DNA from: VXMO01 sp965219405
Lineage (GTDB): Bacteria; Chloroflexota; Dehalococcoidia; UBA6926
DNA length: 64,000 nucleotides
Assembly (NCBI GenBank): GCA_965219405.1
Contig: OZ244736.1
Coordinates: forward strand, 1,178,001 to 1,242,000
Direction: 5' to 3'
Position 1 is the first letter of the stretch. The number at the start of each line of letters is the position of its first letter. Position numbers and translations under genes: made by a program. The notes under the pieces were generated by a model that was not told the DNA's origin, ran no database searches, and worked only from the letters and a program-made list of their open reading frames with translations. Of the stretch, positions 8,866-16,978 are shown one piece after another.

Positions 8866-9306
8866 TTACTCCTTGCCGATCTCGTCTATGAGATAGTCCA
8901 GCGCCCAGAGGTAGGCACGCCAGCCGAATCCCGTCATCTGGCCGCGAGCGATGGGGGCGATGACGCTGCGGCGTCGGAACTCCTCCCGGGCGTGGATGTT
9001 TGAGAGATGGACTTCAACGGTGGGCGCGCCAACATCCTGCAGGGCGTCACGCAGGCTGAGGCCGTAGTGGGTGAGGGCGCCGGGGTTGATGACGATGCCG
9101 TCTATGCCGTTGGGAATCTCCGACTGGAGAAAGTCGATGATTGCGCCCTCGGCGTTGGACTGAAAGCAGACGCAGTCGGCCCCGCGTTCTTTGACGCGCG
9201 TAGTGAAAGCTTCCTCGATCTCGGCGAGGGTGGTCGTGCCGTAGACGGCAGGGTCCCTGTGGCCCAGGCGATTCAGGTTCGGGCCGTTGATCAGCAATAT
9301 CCGCAT
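8866..9306 (-). CDS. aroQ: 3-dehydroquinate dehydratase type II
   Basis: Catalyses the third shikimate-pathway step, 3-dehydroquinate to 3-dehydroshikimate. Type II motifs are present: NGPNLNRLG at the N-terminus with the Tyr of AVYG as the catalytic base region, NPGALTHYGLSLRDAL in the middle, and EVHLSNIHAREEFRR with the catalytic His, followed by SVIAPIARGQMTGFG. At 146 residues the length is typical for the dodecameric enzyme. First gene of the aroQ-pepQ-efp row; a repeat-bearing 200-bp gap separates it from xerC. Confidence 0.96.
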   Translation of the reverse strand: MRILLINGPNLNRLGHRDPAVYGTTTLAEIEEAFTTRVKERGADCVCFQSNAEGAIIDFLQSEIPNGIDGIVINPGALTHYGLSLRDALQDVGAPTVEVHLSNIHAREEFRRRSVIAPIARGQMTGFGWRAYLWALDYLIDEIGKE

Positions 9307-9351
9307 GTTTCTGTCGTTCGCGTTCAGTGTTGGTCTTTCAGAGTCATTGAA

Positions 9352-9448
9352 CTTCCGCGTTCGGGCTTTGGCGGTCTGAATTCTTGTTGTTCGCGTTCAG
9401 TGTCGTTTTATCAGAGGAGTCGGCGTTCCGCATTTCGGCCCTGGCGGC
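9352..9448 (+). repeat. Two-copy dispersed repeat (family A) between xerC and aroQ
   Basis: Two related 24-25 bp units at 9352-9375 and 9424-9448, about 72 bp apart start to start, matching the loose consensus CTTCCGCGTTCCGGC followed by two variable bases and TGGCGGT. The first differs at one position of the core. The 15-mer GTTCGCGTTCAGTGT also occurs twice around the first unit (near 9315 and 9389). The same unit occurs as spaced pairs after tmRNA and after tRNA-Asn. Nothing else is seen in the 9307-9507 gap. Confidence 0.7.
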
Positions 9449-9507
9449 CTGTGGAGTCCCGCTCCGCTTCTGCCATTCTATCAGTCAGACTCGGTATTTC
9501 GTTGAGA

Positions 9508-10536
9508 TTACGTATCCTCGTCGCGATTCATGCCGGGGTGGGCACGGGCGTAGGCTTGCGCCATCTGCGCCTGCGAGACGTGCGTATAGATTTCCGTGGT
9601 GGCGACGGATGCGTGGCCGAGCATCTCCTGTACGAGCCGCAGATCCGCGCCACCGTCCAGCATGTGCGTGGCGAATGAGTGACGGAGAGTGTGCGGATGA
9701 ACGCCCTCCGGCAGCCCCTCCTCCCGCGCCCATTTCTTGAGGGCAAGCTCAATACCGCGCGTACTCAGGCGTCCGCTGCGGCTGTTGAGGAAGACCGCGG
9801 CACGCGTCCTAATGCCCCGGGCCAGCAATGGGCGGGCATCGCTGACATACGTGGCGAGCGCCTGCCGGCAGGGCTCCCCGAATAATGTCTCCCGCTGTTT
9901 GGAGCGTTTGCCCCACACACGGGCGACGCGGTTGCGCAGATCCAGACCGGACAGATCAAGCGAGGCGATTTCCGCCACGCGCAGGCCAGCGCCGTAGGCG
10001 AGTTCAAGAATTGCGTGGTCGCGCAGGGCCAGGGCACGCTGCATGGAAGCCTGCTTGTCCTTCGTTGACGGGTCAATGGTCTCCGCGAATCTGAGCGGGG
10101 CGTGGACGAGGCGCTCGGCATCGCGTTCGGAGAGGAGGTCAGGCAGACGGCGGCCGATCTTGGGGGAGGGGGTCCTGGTGATGGTCTCCGGGTTTTCTAT
10201 GACGCCTTCTCGTGCCAAAAAGCGCCAGAAAGACCGGAGTGCGGAGAGACGGCGGGCGATGGATGCGCGGGCCGAGCCGTCCATCGTCAGGTCATAGATC
10301 CATCGTTGCACGTGGTCGCGCGTGGCGTCCGGCAACTGCTTGATTCCCTGATCGGCGAGGAACTGCAGGAACAGCCCAACGTCTCCCATGTAATTGCGGA
10401 GGGTATAGCGTGAGGCGCCGCGTTCGTATTCAAGGAACGCGGCAAAGTCGCTGAGCCGGGCCGCCCACTCTTGCGGGACTTGGGCGACGCCGGTTGGCTC
10501 CTCTACAGCTCGCGTGCGTGTTTGTGCCATGCACAC
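9508..10536 (-). CDS. xerC: Site-specific tyrosine recombinase, XerC/XerD type
   Basis: Tyrosine recombinase of about 342 residues that probably resolves chromosome dimers at dif. An N-terminal SAM-like core-binding domain (about 25-110) precedes the catalytic domain with Arg in AGLRVAEI, His-x-x-Arg in HTLRHSFATH, His in LGHASVATTE and the nucleophile Tyr in EIYTHV. It is somewhat longer than Xer proteins (about 300) because of an N-terminal extension and a small insert near residue 190. It follows topA by 148 bp, the same order as in many Gram-positives. Xer identity is favoured over an integrase because of this context and the absence of other mobile genes. Confidence 0.88.
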   Translation of the reverse strand: MCMAQTRTRAVEEPTGVAQVPQEWAARLSDFAAFLEYERGASRYTLRNYMGDVGLFLQFLADQGIKQLPDATRDHVQRWIYDLTMDGSARASIARRLSALRSFWRFLAREGVIENPETITRTPSPKIGRRLPDLLSERDAERLVHAPLRFAETIDPSTKDKQASMQRALALRDHAILELAYGAGLRVAEIASLDLSGLDLRNRVARVWGKRSKQRETLFGEPCRQALATYVSDARPLLARGIRTRAAVFLNSRSGRLSTRGIELALKKWAREEGLPEGVHPHTLRHSFATHMLDGGADLRLVQEMLGHASVATTEIYTHVSQAQMAQAYARAHPGMNRDEDT

Positions 10537-10570
10537 ATTTTAGACCAAGTTCGAAAATGGGGTGGGGCGC

Positions 10571-10603
10571 CCCCCTCCCTAACCCTCCCTCACAAGGAGG
10601 GGA
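10571..10603. repeat. Dispersed repeat, family B (CCCTAACCCTCC type)
   Basis: A short imperfect inverted repeat, CCCTCCCTAACCCTCC on one side and AGGAGGGGAT on the other, between xerC and topA. Related copies occur at 15415-15452, 52029-52064 and 57499-57535, all intergenic. Here it is followed about 45 bp later by a family C hairpin. Confidence 0.65.
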
Positions 10604-10648
10604 TCTTCGGGAGTGTGATAAGAGTGCAGTTGGCGCAATGGGATTCAG

Positions 10649-10668
10649 ATTCCCGCCTTCGCGGGAAT
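10649..10668. repeat. Dispersed hairpin repeat, family C (ATTCCCGC/GCGGGAAT)
   Basis: An 8-bp perfect stem (ATTCCCGC and GCGGGAAT) around a CTTC loop, lying just after the end of topA. The same palindrome occurs in part at 1-20 and, with a GAAA loop, inside the coding sequence at 59599-59618. This is a REP-like element found widely in bacteria. Confidence 0.75.
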
Positions 10669-10684
10669 GACGGTTGGGGCCTGT

Positions 10685-12985
10685 TTAGACTTCGACGAGT
10701 TGGGGTTCCTCTTGTGGCTGCTCTGTGCTCAATTCCTCGCGGGAGCCCTGCCAGCCGCATTCCTTGTTATTGCAGGCGGCATTGGTTCGACTCGAAGCAA
10801 CAACGAGGCCGCTGCAGTCGGGGCAGGGTTGCGGAAGCGGCTCCTGGTTGGTTAGGAAGTTGCAGTTGGGGTAGTTTGAGCAGCCGTAGAAGGGTCGACC
10901 CGACTTGCGGGATGATCGCTGCACGAGTTCGCCACCGCAGTCCGGGCAGTGCGCGCCTGTTCCCTTCTGAATACGCTTCATGCCGCGGCAGTCAGGGAAT
11001 CGCGAGCAGGACAGGAACGGGCCGTAGCGCCCGCGCTTGATAACCATGTTCGCGCCGCATTCCGGGCAAATCTCGTCCGTCTCCTCATCGATGTTGCTGA
11101 CACGCTCAATCTTCTCCTGCGCCGTGTCGATGCGTTCGTTGAACGGCCCGTAGAAATCGCGCAGCACGGGCACCCAATCGCGTTCTCCACGAGCAACGTC
11201 GTCCAGCTCCTCTTCAATTTGTGACGTGAAGTCCAGGCTGGACACCTGCGGGAAATACTCGGAGAGAAGGCCGGACACCGCGGTGCCGAGCTTGAGGGGG
11301 CGGAAGCGGTTATCCGCCTTATCAACGTAGCCGCGATCCTGGATGGTGCTGAGAATGGCGGCGTAGGTGCTGGGGCGTCCGATGCCGCGCTCTTCCAGCG
11401 CCCTGATCAGCGTGGCTTCCGTAAAGCGGGGCGGGGGCTGCGTGAAACGCTGCCTTCCCGCGACGTTTCCCAGATCGAGCGGTTGTCCCTCGTTCAAGTC
11501 CGGAAGAACGCGACCCTCATCGGAGTCGGCGTCCGGCTCATCGAGTCCCTCTCTGTATATGGCGAGATAGCCCGCAAAGGTCATGATGGACCCGCTGGCA
11601 CGGAGGGTGTGGCTGACACCGGACGGCGCGCCGGAGGCTGTGATGTCCACCGTCGTCTGGTCAAACTTCGCATCGGCCATCTGGGATGCGAGCGCGCGCT
11701 GCCAGATGAGCTGGTAGAGGTTGAACTGCTCGCGGCTGAGGGAGTCTCTCAAAGAGTCCGGGTCGCGCATGAATGACGTGGGTCGTATGGCCTCGTGAGC
11801 CTCCTGCGCGCCCTTGACACGGCGCGTGAATGAACGGGGCGAGGCGGGGACGTGGTCCTTGCCGTAGCGATTGGCGATGACATCCCGCGCTTCCCGCACT
11901 GCCTCGGCTGCCATGTTTGTTGAGTCTGTGCGCATGTAGGTGATGAGGCCGATGGGGCCCTCGTTGCCGATGGGCAGGCCCTCATAGAGTTGCTGCGCGA
12001 TGGTCATGGTGCGGCGGGCAGTGAACCGCAGCTTGCGGAAAGCCTCCTGCTGGAGCGTGGACGTGATGAAGGGCGGGCCGGGGCGGCGCGTGGTCTCGCG
12101 GCGGCGGACGGCCCCGACCTGGTAGGAACTGGCGCGCAGGTCTTCGAGAATCCTGTCGGCGGTCTCCTGGTTCGGGATAACGACGGCGCGGCTTCCGCCC
12201 AGCTCTGACCGGTAACGCGCCGCGAGGTCTTCAGGCGCGGCTGCCTGCGCCGCTTGTGTTGCGAGGTCGGCGTCAATGTCCCAGTACTCCTGCGGCACAA
12301 ACGCGTCGATCTCCGCTTCGCGTTCAACGACGAGGCGGAGTGCGGCGGACTGCACGCGTCCGGCGGACAGCCCCTTGCGGACCTTGCTCCAAAGAACGGG
12401 GCTCAGGCGGTATCCGACGAGACGGTCAAGGACGCGCCTGGCCTGATAGGCGTTGACGAGATCGACATCGATGCCACGGGGCTCATCAAATGCGCGGAGC
12501 ACAGCGTTCTCCGTCACCTCATGGAAGACGACACGTCGCATCCGTTCCTGCGGGATACCGGCGGCCTCCATCAGATGCCATGAGATGGCCTCGCCCTCTC
12601 GGTCAGGGTCTGTTGCGAGATAGACGGTGCCCGCGGCGCTTGCAGCGGCCTTGATCTCCTTGACGACGGCGGACTTGTCGCGCGGGACAACGTAATCCGG
12701 GGCGAAATCGGCGTCGACGTCAATCGCCAGCTTGTTCTTGGGCAGATCGCGGACGTGACCCACGGAAGCGAGGACGTTGTACTGGTTGCCCAGGATGCGA
12801 GAAAGTGTTCGGGCCTTTGCGGGCGACTCGACGATGACGACATCACCGCCGGGGACAACAGTGTTGCGGGCTGCCGCGCTCGTCCGCCGGGCAGTCGTAG
12901 AGCGACCTCCGGAGCGGCCAGTGCCGGACGCAGTTGTCTTCTTCGTCTTGCGCGTGGTTGTCGACTTCTTTCGACTCGTCGTCAT
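10685..12985 (-). CDS. topA: DNA topoisomerase I (type IA)
   Basis: Relaxes negative supercoils via a 5'-phosphotyrosine. A Lys/Thr/Arg-rich N-terminal tail of about 45 residues precedes the TOPRIM domain (VIVESPAKARTL at about 51; DPDREGEAI with its acidic triad near 120). The active Tyr lies in LITYMRTDST. The C-terminus has three C4 zinc ribbons: CPEC...CSRFPDC, CPDC...CSNYPNC and CPDC...CNNKEC. At 766 residues the length is normal. dprA ends 15 bp upstream and xerC follows; a possible own promoter lies inside the end of dprA at 13072-13099. The basic tail may help bind DNA. Confidence 0.97.
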   Translation of the reverse strand: MTTSRKKSTTTRKTKKTTASGTGRSGGRSTTARRTSAAARNTVVPGGDVVIVESPAKARTLSRILGNQYNVLASVGHVRDLPKNKLAIDVDADFAPDYVVPRDKSAVVKEIKAAASAAGTVYLATDPDREGEAISWHLMEAAGIPQERMRRVVFHEVTENAVLRAFDEPRGIDVDLVNAYQARRVLDRLVGYRLSPVLWSKVRKGLSAGRVQSAALRLVVEREAEIDAFVPQEYWDIDADLATQAAQAAAPEDLAARYRSELGGSRAVVIPNQETADRILEDLRASSYQVGAVRRRETTRRPGPPFITSTLQQEAFRKLRFTARRTMTIAQQLYEGLPIGNEGPIGLITYMRTDSTNMAAEAVREARDVIANRYGKDHVPASPRSFTRRVKGAQEAHEAIRPTSFMRDPDSLRDSLSREQFNLYQLIWQRALASQMADAKFDQTTVDITASGAPSGVSHTLRASGSIMTFAGYLAIYREGLDEPDADSDEGRVLPDLNEGQPLDLGNVAGRQRFTQPPPRFTEATLIRALEERGIGRPSTYAAILSTIQDRGYVDKADNRFRPLKLGTAVSGLLSEYFPQVSSLDFTSQIEEELDDVARGERDWVPVLRDFYGPFNERIDTAQEKIERVSNIDEETDEICPECGANMVIKRGRYGPFLSCSRFPDCRGMKRIQKGTGAHCPDCGGELVQRSSRKSGRPFYGCSNYPNCNFLTNQEPLPQPCPDCSGLVVASSRTNAACNNKECGWQGSREELSTEQPQEEPQLVEV

Positions 12986-13000
12986 ATTTTGATTGCCTCT

Positions 13001-14179
13001 TTATGTGATCCGGTTTTCGGCGGCCTCGGTTGTGGTCGGTTCGCCGTCGTCAGTGTTTCGCCTGTGAGATTGGTATAGCGCATGGGCCTCTCGTGTCAAG
13101 ACGTAGTGCATTCCGCCTACCTGTCTCACAAGATCGTTCAGTTCCAACATAGTCAGGGTACTGGATACTTCAGGCATTGACATTCCGGAGGCGCGAAAGA
13201 TCTCATCAATGTGGATGGGGGAACGGCTGAGGACGCGAAGGACGGCGGCCTGTTCTTCGTCAACGGGCTCCGGCGTCGATGTGAGATTGAGCTGCCGATC
13301 CTCTTGCGACAGGTTCAATTCCTGCAGGATGTCCTCTGCGGTCAGCACGAGTTTTGCCTCGCCGCTCTGAATGAGGAGGTTGGGGCCGCGGCTCCGCTCA
13401 CTGAGGGCGCTGCCGGGGACGGCAAAGACCTCCCGATTCTGTTCAAGGGCTTGTCGGGCAGTAATCAGCGCGCCGCTCTTCTCATTTCCTTCAATGACGA
13501 GACAGCCGAGGCTGATGCCGCTCATGATGCGGTTTCGTCGCGGAAAGTTCTCTTTCATAGGTGGCGTTCCGATGGGGTAGTCGCTGATGAGAGCGCCGTT
13601 CTCCACGATCTCTGCCGCCATCTTGCGATTCTGTGCGGGATAGATGATGTCCACGCCGCTGCCGAGGACGGCAATGGTTCTGCCACGGTTCTGCAAGGTG
13701 GCGTAGTGAGCCGTTGAGTCTATACCTGTGGCGAGTCCGCTGGCAATCGTCAGTCCTGCCTGGACAAGGTCTCTGATGAATTCGCGGGTGGCTTCCCGGC
13801 CGTACGGCGTGGCCTTGCGGGTTCCGACGACAGCTAGCGAAAGGTCATCCTCCGGCTTGAGTTCTCCCTTGACGTACAAGACGGGGGGCATGTCATGGAT
13901 CTGCCGGAGTCGGGCAGGGTATGGCTCATCATGCCAGGTGTAGGCGCTGACGCGGTGACGGTGCAGCCTTTCAAGCTCGTCCATGGGATCGAGGCTGTTG
14001 CGCGTTCTCAGGATTTCCTCCACCGTCCGACCATCGAGACGGGTGGCGCGCAACTCAGACTCGGAAGCGTTCCAAGCGTCTTGCAGGGACGCGAAATGCG
14101 ACTCGAGATGTCCAAATCGTACTCGGCCGAGCCTGCTGACGCGCTGGAACGCAATCCAATATGGGAGATCGTCATTCAC
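13001..14179 (-). CDS. dprA: DNA processing protein DprA (Smf)
   Basis: Binds incoming single-stranded DNA and loads RecA during natural transformation. The Rossmann-like core has VGTRKATPYG, GLATGIDSTAH, VLGSGVDIIYP and the conserved FPRRNRIMSGIS with the SGALITA segment. It is flanked by an N-terminal SAM-like region and a C-terminal winged-helix domain (about residues 310-375). At 392 residues the length is ordinary. The gene order dprA-topA-xerC is common. Its presence alone does not prove competence, since dprA is widespread. Confidence 0.95.
   Translation of the reverse strand: MNDDLPYWIAFQRVSRLGRVRFGHLESHFASLQDAWNASESELRATRLDGRTVEEILRTRNSLDPMDELERLHRHRVSAYTWHDEPYPARLRQIHDMPPVLYVKGELKPEDDLSLAVVGTRKATPYGREATREFIRDLVQAGLTIASGLATGIDSTAHYATLQNRGRTIAVLGSGVDIIYPAQNRKMAAEIVENGALISDYPIGTPPMKENFPRRNRIMSGISLGCLVIEGNEKSGALITARQALEQNREVFAVPGSALSERSRGPNLLIQSGEAKLVLTAEDILQELNLSQEDRQLNLTSTPEPVDEEQAAVLRVLSRSPIHIDEIFRASGMSMPEVSSTLTMLELNDLVRQVGGMHYVLTREAHALYQSHRRNTDDGEPTTTEAAENRIT
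13072..13099 (-). promoter_or_regulatory. Possible sigma70-type promoter for topA inside dprA
   Basis: On the minus strand, TTGACA (13094-13099) and TATACC (13072-13077) are spaced by 16 bp, about 90 bp before the topA start and within the last codons of dprA. Four of six -10 bases match. It could give topA its own transcript. Confidence 0.4.
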
Positions 14180-14261
14180 AGTTCAACGCTATCGACTTAG
14201 TGTTGACGGGTCAAGGATTCTTGAATTTCGCGACCAATGCCGGTCTGTCTGTTGAGTAAGC

Positions 14262-14292
14262 GTTTCGCGTTCCGGACGGGGTAACTGGCGGT
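14262..14292 (+). repeat. Single diverged family A repeat next to tRNA-Ser
   Basis: TTTCGCGTTCCGG followed, after a longer spacer, by CTGGCGGT. It lies about 15 bp beyond the 3' end of tRNA-Ser(GGA), in the orientation opposite to that seen after tmRNA and tRNA-Asn. The rest of 14180-14305 shows nothing recognisable. Confidence 0.5.
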
Positions 14293-14305
14293 CAATGGGA
14301 AAGAG

Positions 14306-14397
14306 TGGCGGAGAGAGCGGGATTCGAACCCGCGAGGGCCCGTTAAGACCCTACACGCTTTCCAGGCGTGCCTGTTCGGCCACTCCAGCACCTCTCC
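14306..14397 (-). tRNA. tRNA-Ser, anticodon GGA
   Basis: Class II tRNA with a long variable arm. The acceptor stem is GGAGAGG at the 5' end (14397) with TCTCTCC on the 3' side, discriminator G at 14309 and an encoded CCA to 14306. The T arm is GCGGG-TTCGAAT-CCCGC and the anticodon loop CTGGAAA reads GGA, decoding UCC/UCU. It lies 11 bp downstream of a second tRNA-Ser, so the two are probably one transcript. Confidence 0.95.
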
Positions 14398-14408
14398 GTC
14401 TTGTGTGA

Positions 14409-14498
<90 letters not shown>

Positions 14499-14625
14499 GT
14501 GGGGGCCTCTCCGATGGACATTATACGCGTGACAGGCGAAGACTGTGCTGGATATTGGGGCTGAGCGGTCATGTGCACTTACGGGGACTATTCAGGCGGA
14601 AGGGGTTGTTTGAGGACGATTCTTC

Positions 14626-14655
14626 TTGACAGTTCCCTACCTGCGCCAATATGAT
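14626..14655 (+). promoter_or_regulatory. Sigma70-type promoter of the collagen-like lipoprotein
   Basis: TTGACA (14626-14631), an 18-bp spacer and TATGAT (14650-14655, five of six). Transcription would begin near 14662, which leaves a leader of about 75 bases before the GTG at 14737 and argues against any start codon at 14659. Confidence 0.7.
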
Positions 14656-14736
14656 TAAGTGTCTTTCAGCCGTTTGACGCGCGTATTTCGGCCAATTTAC
14701 ACAGCGTCGGACGGGGTTAGCAGGAGGGAGCAGCGC

Positions 14737-15330
14737 GTGTTTACAGGGAAAGCATTTTGGATGCCCCTTGTTCTGATTACAGCCTTTATTCTTGTTTTAG
14801 CGGCATGCACGGGTCCGGCAGGACTGCAGGGAGAGCGAGGCCCTGCGGGTTCCGCGGGAGCGCCCGGCTCGGACGGCGTTGACGGTCAACCGGGGCCGCC
14901 CGGCCAGGCAGGAGCGCCAGGGGCGCCAGGAGAACCGGGAGCGCCAGGGGCGGCGGGTCCGGGAGCTATCAGCCCGGAAGCCAATATCAATACCCTCGAT
15001 TCGAGCGTCGTGCTCGTTCCGGGTACGACACGGGTGACGTTCAGGCTGTCCGGTTTCCCGCGACGGGATGACGTGACGCTCTACATCCGTGAGGCGCTTG
15101 GAGCAGCGGTCGATTATGAAATGGGGAGCGCCCAGGTGAATTCATCCGGCGCGCTTGAGATGGTGGTCGGCACCGATCTGTTGCCTGCGATACCGGATGA
15201 CCTGCCACCCGGCGTGTGGACGGTTATCGCAGTGGGCAGTCGCACGCCGGAGGGAGCGTCCGGACCGGCGGTTGCGAGCACAGCAATCCGCGTGTACGGC
15301 CCGGGTGAGGCTCCGACGCTGGGCAAGTAG
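14737..15330 (+). CDS. Lipoprotein with collagen-like Gly-X-Y repeat
   Basis: A 197-residue exported protein. The GTG at 14737 is chosen because AGGAGG lies 9 bp upstream and it gives a clean type II signal peptide of about 22 residues with lipobox LAAC. An in-frame start at 14659 would fall at the predicted transcription start. After the acylated Cys come about 19 Gly-X-Y triplets (roughly mature residues 2-60: GPAGLQGERGPAG and so on, rich in Pro, Ala and Glu), then a globular beta-rich domain of about 115 residues with a pattern like DUF4397-type surface proteins. It is likely a trimeric, collagen-like stalk anchored to the membrane. Function unknown; adhesion is a guess. Confidence 0.8.
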   Translation: MFTGKAFWMPLVLITAFILVLAACTGPAGLQGERGPAGSAGAPGSDGVDGQPGPPGQAGAPGAPGEPGAPGAAGPGAISPEANINTLDSSVVLVPGTTRVTFRLSGFPRRDDVTLYIREALGAAVDYEMGSAQVNSSGALEMVVGTDLLPAIPDDLPPGVWTVIAVGSRTPEGASGPAVASTAIRVYGPGEAPTLGK

Positions 15331-15362
15331 CCGACAACTGACAACAACGGTCACGATTGATT

Positions 15363-15385
15363 GGGGGCGCCCACAGGGTGCCCCC
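15363..15385. terminator. Strong hairpin after the lipoprotein gene
   Basis: GGGGGCGCCC and GGGTGCCCCC form a 10-bp stem with one G-T pair around ACA, 32 bp after the stop. The following ATATACGTTTT is a weak U-tract, so termination is probable but not certain. Confidence 0.5.
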
Positions 15386-15414
15386 ATATACGTTTTGGTT
15401 GGGGAATGTTCGCC

Positions 15415-15452
15415 CACACCCTAACCCTCCCCCGTCAAGGGGGGGGGATTTT
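15415..15452. repeat. Dispersed repeat, family B
   Basis: CACACCCTAACCCTCCCCC then GTCAAGGGGGGGG and ATTTTGAG. As at 10571, another short inverted repeat follows about 60 bp later (ATTCT...AGAAT near 15512), so the two loci share a composite plan. Nothing else is visible in 15386-15533. Confidence 0.65.
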
Positions 15453-15533
15453 GAGTCGCGTTACAGGGTCGAGCAGGGGCAATGGCGACTTTAGATTCTT
15501 CGCGGCGCTCAGAATGACTGCAGGGCTGTAAGG

Positions 15534-16844
15534 TTAGGCGGAGACGGCGGTGGGGGTTTGATCTTCGGTGTCGGTTCCGGTGGGTGACTCCCCGTGAAGG
15601 AGACGAACTTGCCGGACACGGCGGCCGGTGGTGGACAGGATGGTCATGGTCATGCCGTTGTCGCTGACGGTCTCGCCGGGGTGGGGGATGCGCCCGAGAG
15701 CGTAGAGGATGAGCCCGCCAACGGTGTCAACTCCCTCTGCGTGCAGTTCCACGTTGAACATCTCGTTGATGTACTTGAGGGGGGCGCGCGCGTCGACGAT
15801 GGCCTCCTGTTCGCTGACCCGGCGGACGAGTGGTTCGCTGGCGGTGAACTCGTCGTCGATATCTCCCACAATCTCTTCCAGCAAGTCTTCATTGGTGACC
15901 AAGCCAACGAGGCTCCCGTATTCGTCCACAACGAGCGCGATGTGAACGCGCCGCGACTGGAACTCGCGCAAGAGGTCGCCCACGCGCTTGGTTTCCGGAA
16001 CGTGAAGCGGTGGGCGGACGATGGATTCAAGGCTTGAGTCCTCGTTCTTGTTGTGGAATGCGGCGAGCAGGTCTTTTGCGTAGACGATGCCGACTGTGTC
16101 GTCGAGGCTGCCCTGGTAGAGAGGCAGGCGGCTGAACCCTTCCTGCATGACAATCTGGACGGCGTCTTCCAATGACGAACCGACCTCAATGCCGACGACA
16201 TCCGGTCGCGGCACCATGACCTCGCGGACGGCCAGGGACTCCAACCGGACGAGGCCGCGCATGACGTTTCGCTCCCATTCCTCGTTCAGTGTCACGGCAG
16301 CGTGTGCGCCGTTCGGGTGGTCGCTGTTGGCGCTGCGGTGGTCGGAACGTTCCACGGCGGCGTTTTCTGACGATTTTTGTCCCAGGGCGCGGGCGAGCGG
16401 ACGGAACAGGGCGCGGAGGAAGGACGCCGGAATGGAGAGGACGGCGTTGACGAACGCTGCCGGGGGCGCGGATACGAGGGCGAGACGATCGGCGTCATGG
16501 CCGCCCCATACCCGCCCGGCGGCCTGCGCCAGTATGACCCCCGCGATGGTGAGCACGATTCCGAGCAGAACCTCCAAAGAGGACCAGGGGCTGTACATCG
16601 ACACGAGGGCAAAGCTGATGATGGCAAACAGAACCGTCGCTGTCGAACGGATCATAAGGGCGGCCATCGCCAGGGAATCGTGGGATTCCTGCAGTTGGGC
16701 GAGGCGGCGCGCGCCCGGCCTGCGCCGTTGCACAAGGCGTTCCAGACGCTCTCCCCGTGTCTGGAAAAACGCGTCCTCCAACGCGACCACAAGTGTCAGC
16801 AGCACCAGGGCCAGCGGATACGCCGGCAGAAGAAGGGCGGACAC
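15534..16844 (-). CDS. CorC/HlyC-type membrane protein with DUF21 and paired CBS domains
   Basis: Family implicated in magnesium/cobalt efflux (CorB/CorC/CNNM-like), often labelled hemolysin. The N-terminal half (1-160) has about four hydrophobic segments of the DUF21/CNNM type. Then come two CBS domains (about 205-325; MVPRPDVVGIEVGS and the second with VDEYGSLVGLVTNEDLLEEIVGDI), which bind adenosyl nucleotides. A C-terminal CorC_HlyC domain (about 335-425) follows. At 436 residues the length is typical. It is the last gene in a minus-strand group with its own promoter-like site at 16949-16978. The transported ion is inferred, not seen. Confidence 0.9.
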   Translation of the reverse strand: MSALLLPAYPLALVLLTLVVALEDAFFQTRGERLERLVQRRRPGARRLAQLQESHDSLAMAALMIRSTATVLFAIISFALVSMYSPWSSLEVLLGIVLTIAGVILAQAAGRVWGGHDADRLALVSAPPAAFVNAVLSIPASFLRALFRPLARALGQKSSENAAVERSDHRSANSDHPNGAHAAVTLNEEWERNVMRGLVRLESLAVREVMVPRPDVVGIEVGSSLEDAVQIVMQEGFSRLPLYQGSLDDTVGIVYAKDLLAAFHNKNEDSSLESIVRPPLHVPETKRVGDLLREFQSRRVHIALVVDEYGSLVGLVTNEDLLEEIVGDIDDEFTASEPLVRRVSEQEAIVDARAPLKYINEMFNVELHAEGVDTVGGLILYALGRIPHPGETVSDNGMTMTILSTTGRRVRQVRLLHGESPTGTDTEDQTPTAVSA

Positions 16845-16948
16845 TGTCGTCTATGCCCCGGCGACGTCAGTCATGCGTCGACCCGGCGCAATTTGTGTGT
16901 GCCCCGTACTTGGGGGCTCTAAATCGGTTGTCATATCTGAACGACGCC

Positions 16949-16978
16949 ATGCTAGGGGGCGTGAGCGTTCCGTGTCAA
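16949..16978 (-). promoter_or_regulatory. Possible promoter of the CorC-like gene
   Basis: Minus strand TTGACA (16973-16978), an 18-bp spacer and TAGCAT (16949-16954). It overlaps the end of rnhB by a few bases and lies about 105 bp before the CorC-like start. Confidence 0.45.

Noticed and set aside
9508..10536. The tyrosine recombinase as a phage or island integrase
   Set aside because: It lies in the conserved dprA-topA-xerC order, with no attachment site, excisionase or cargo genes nearby.
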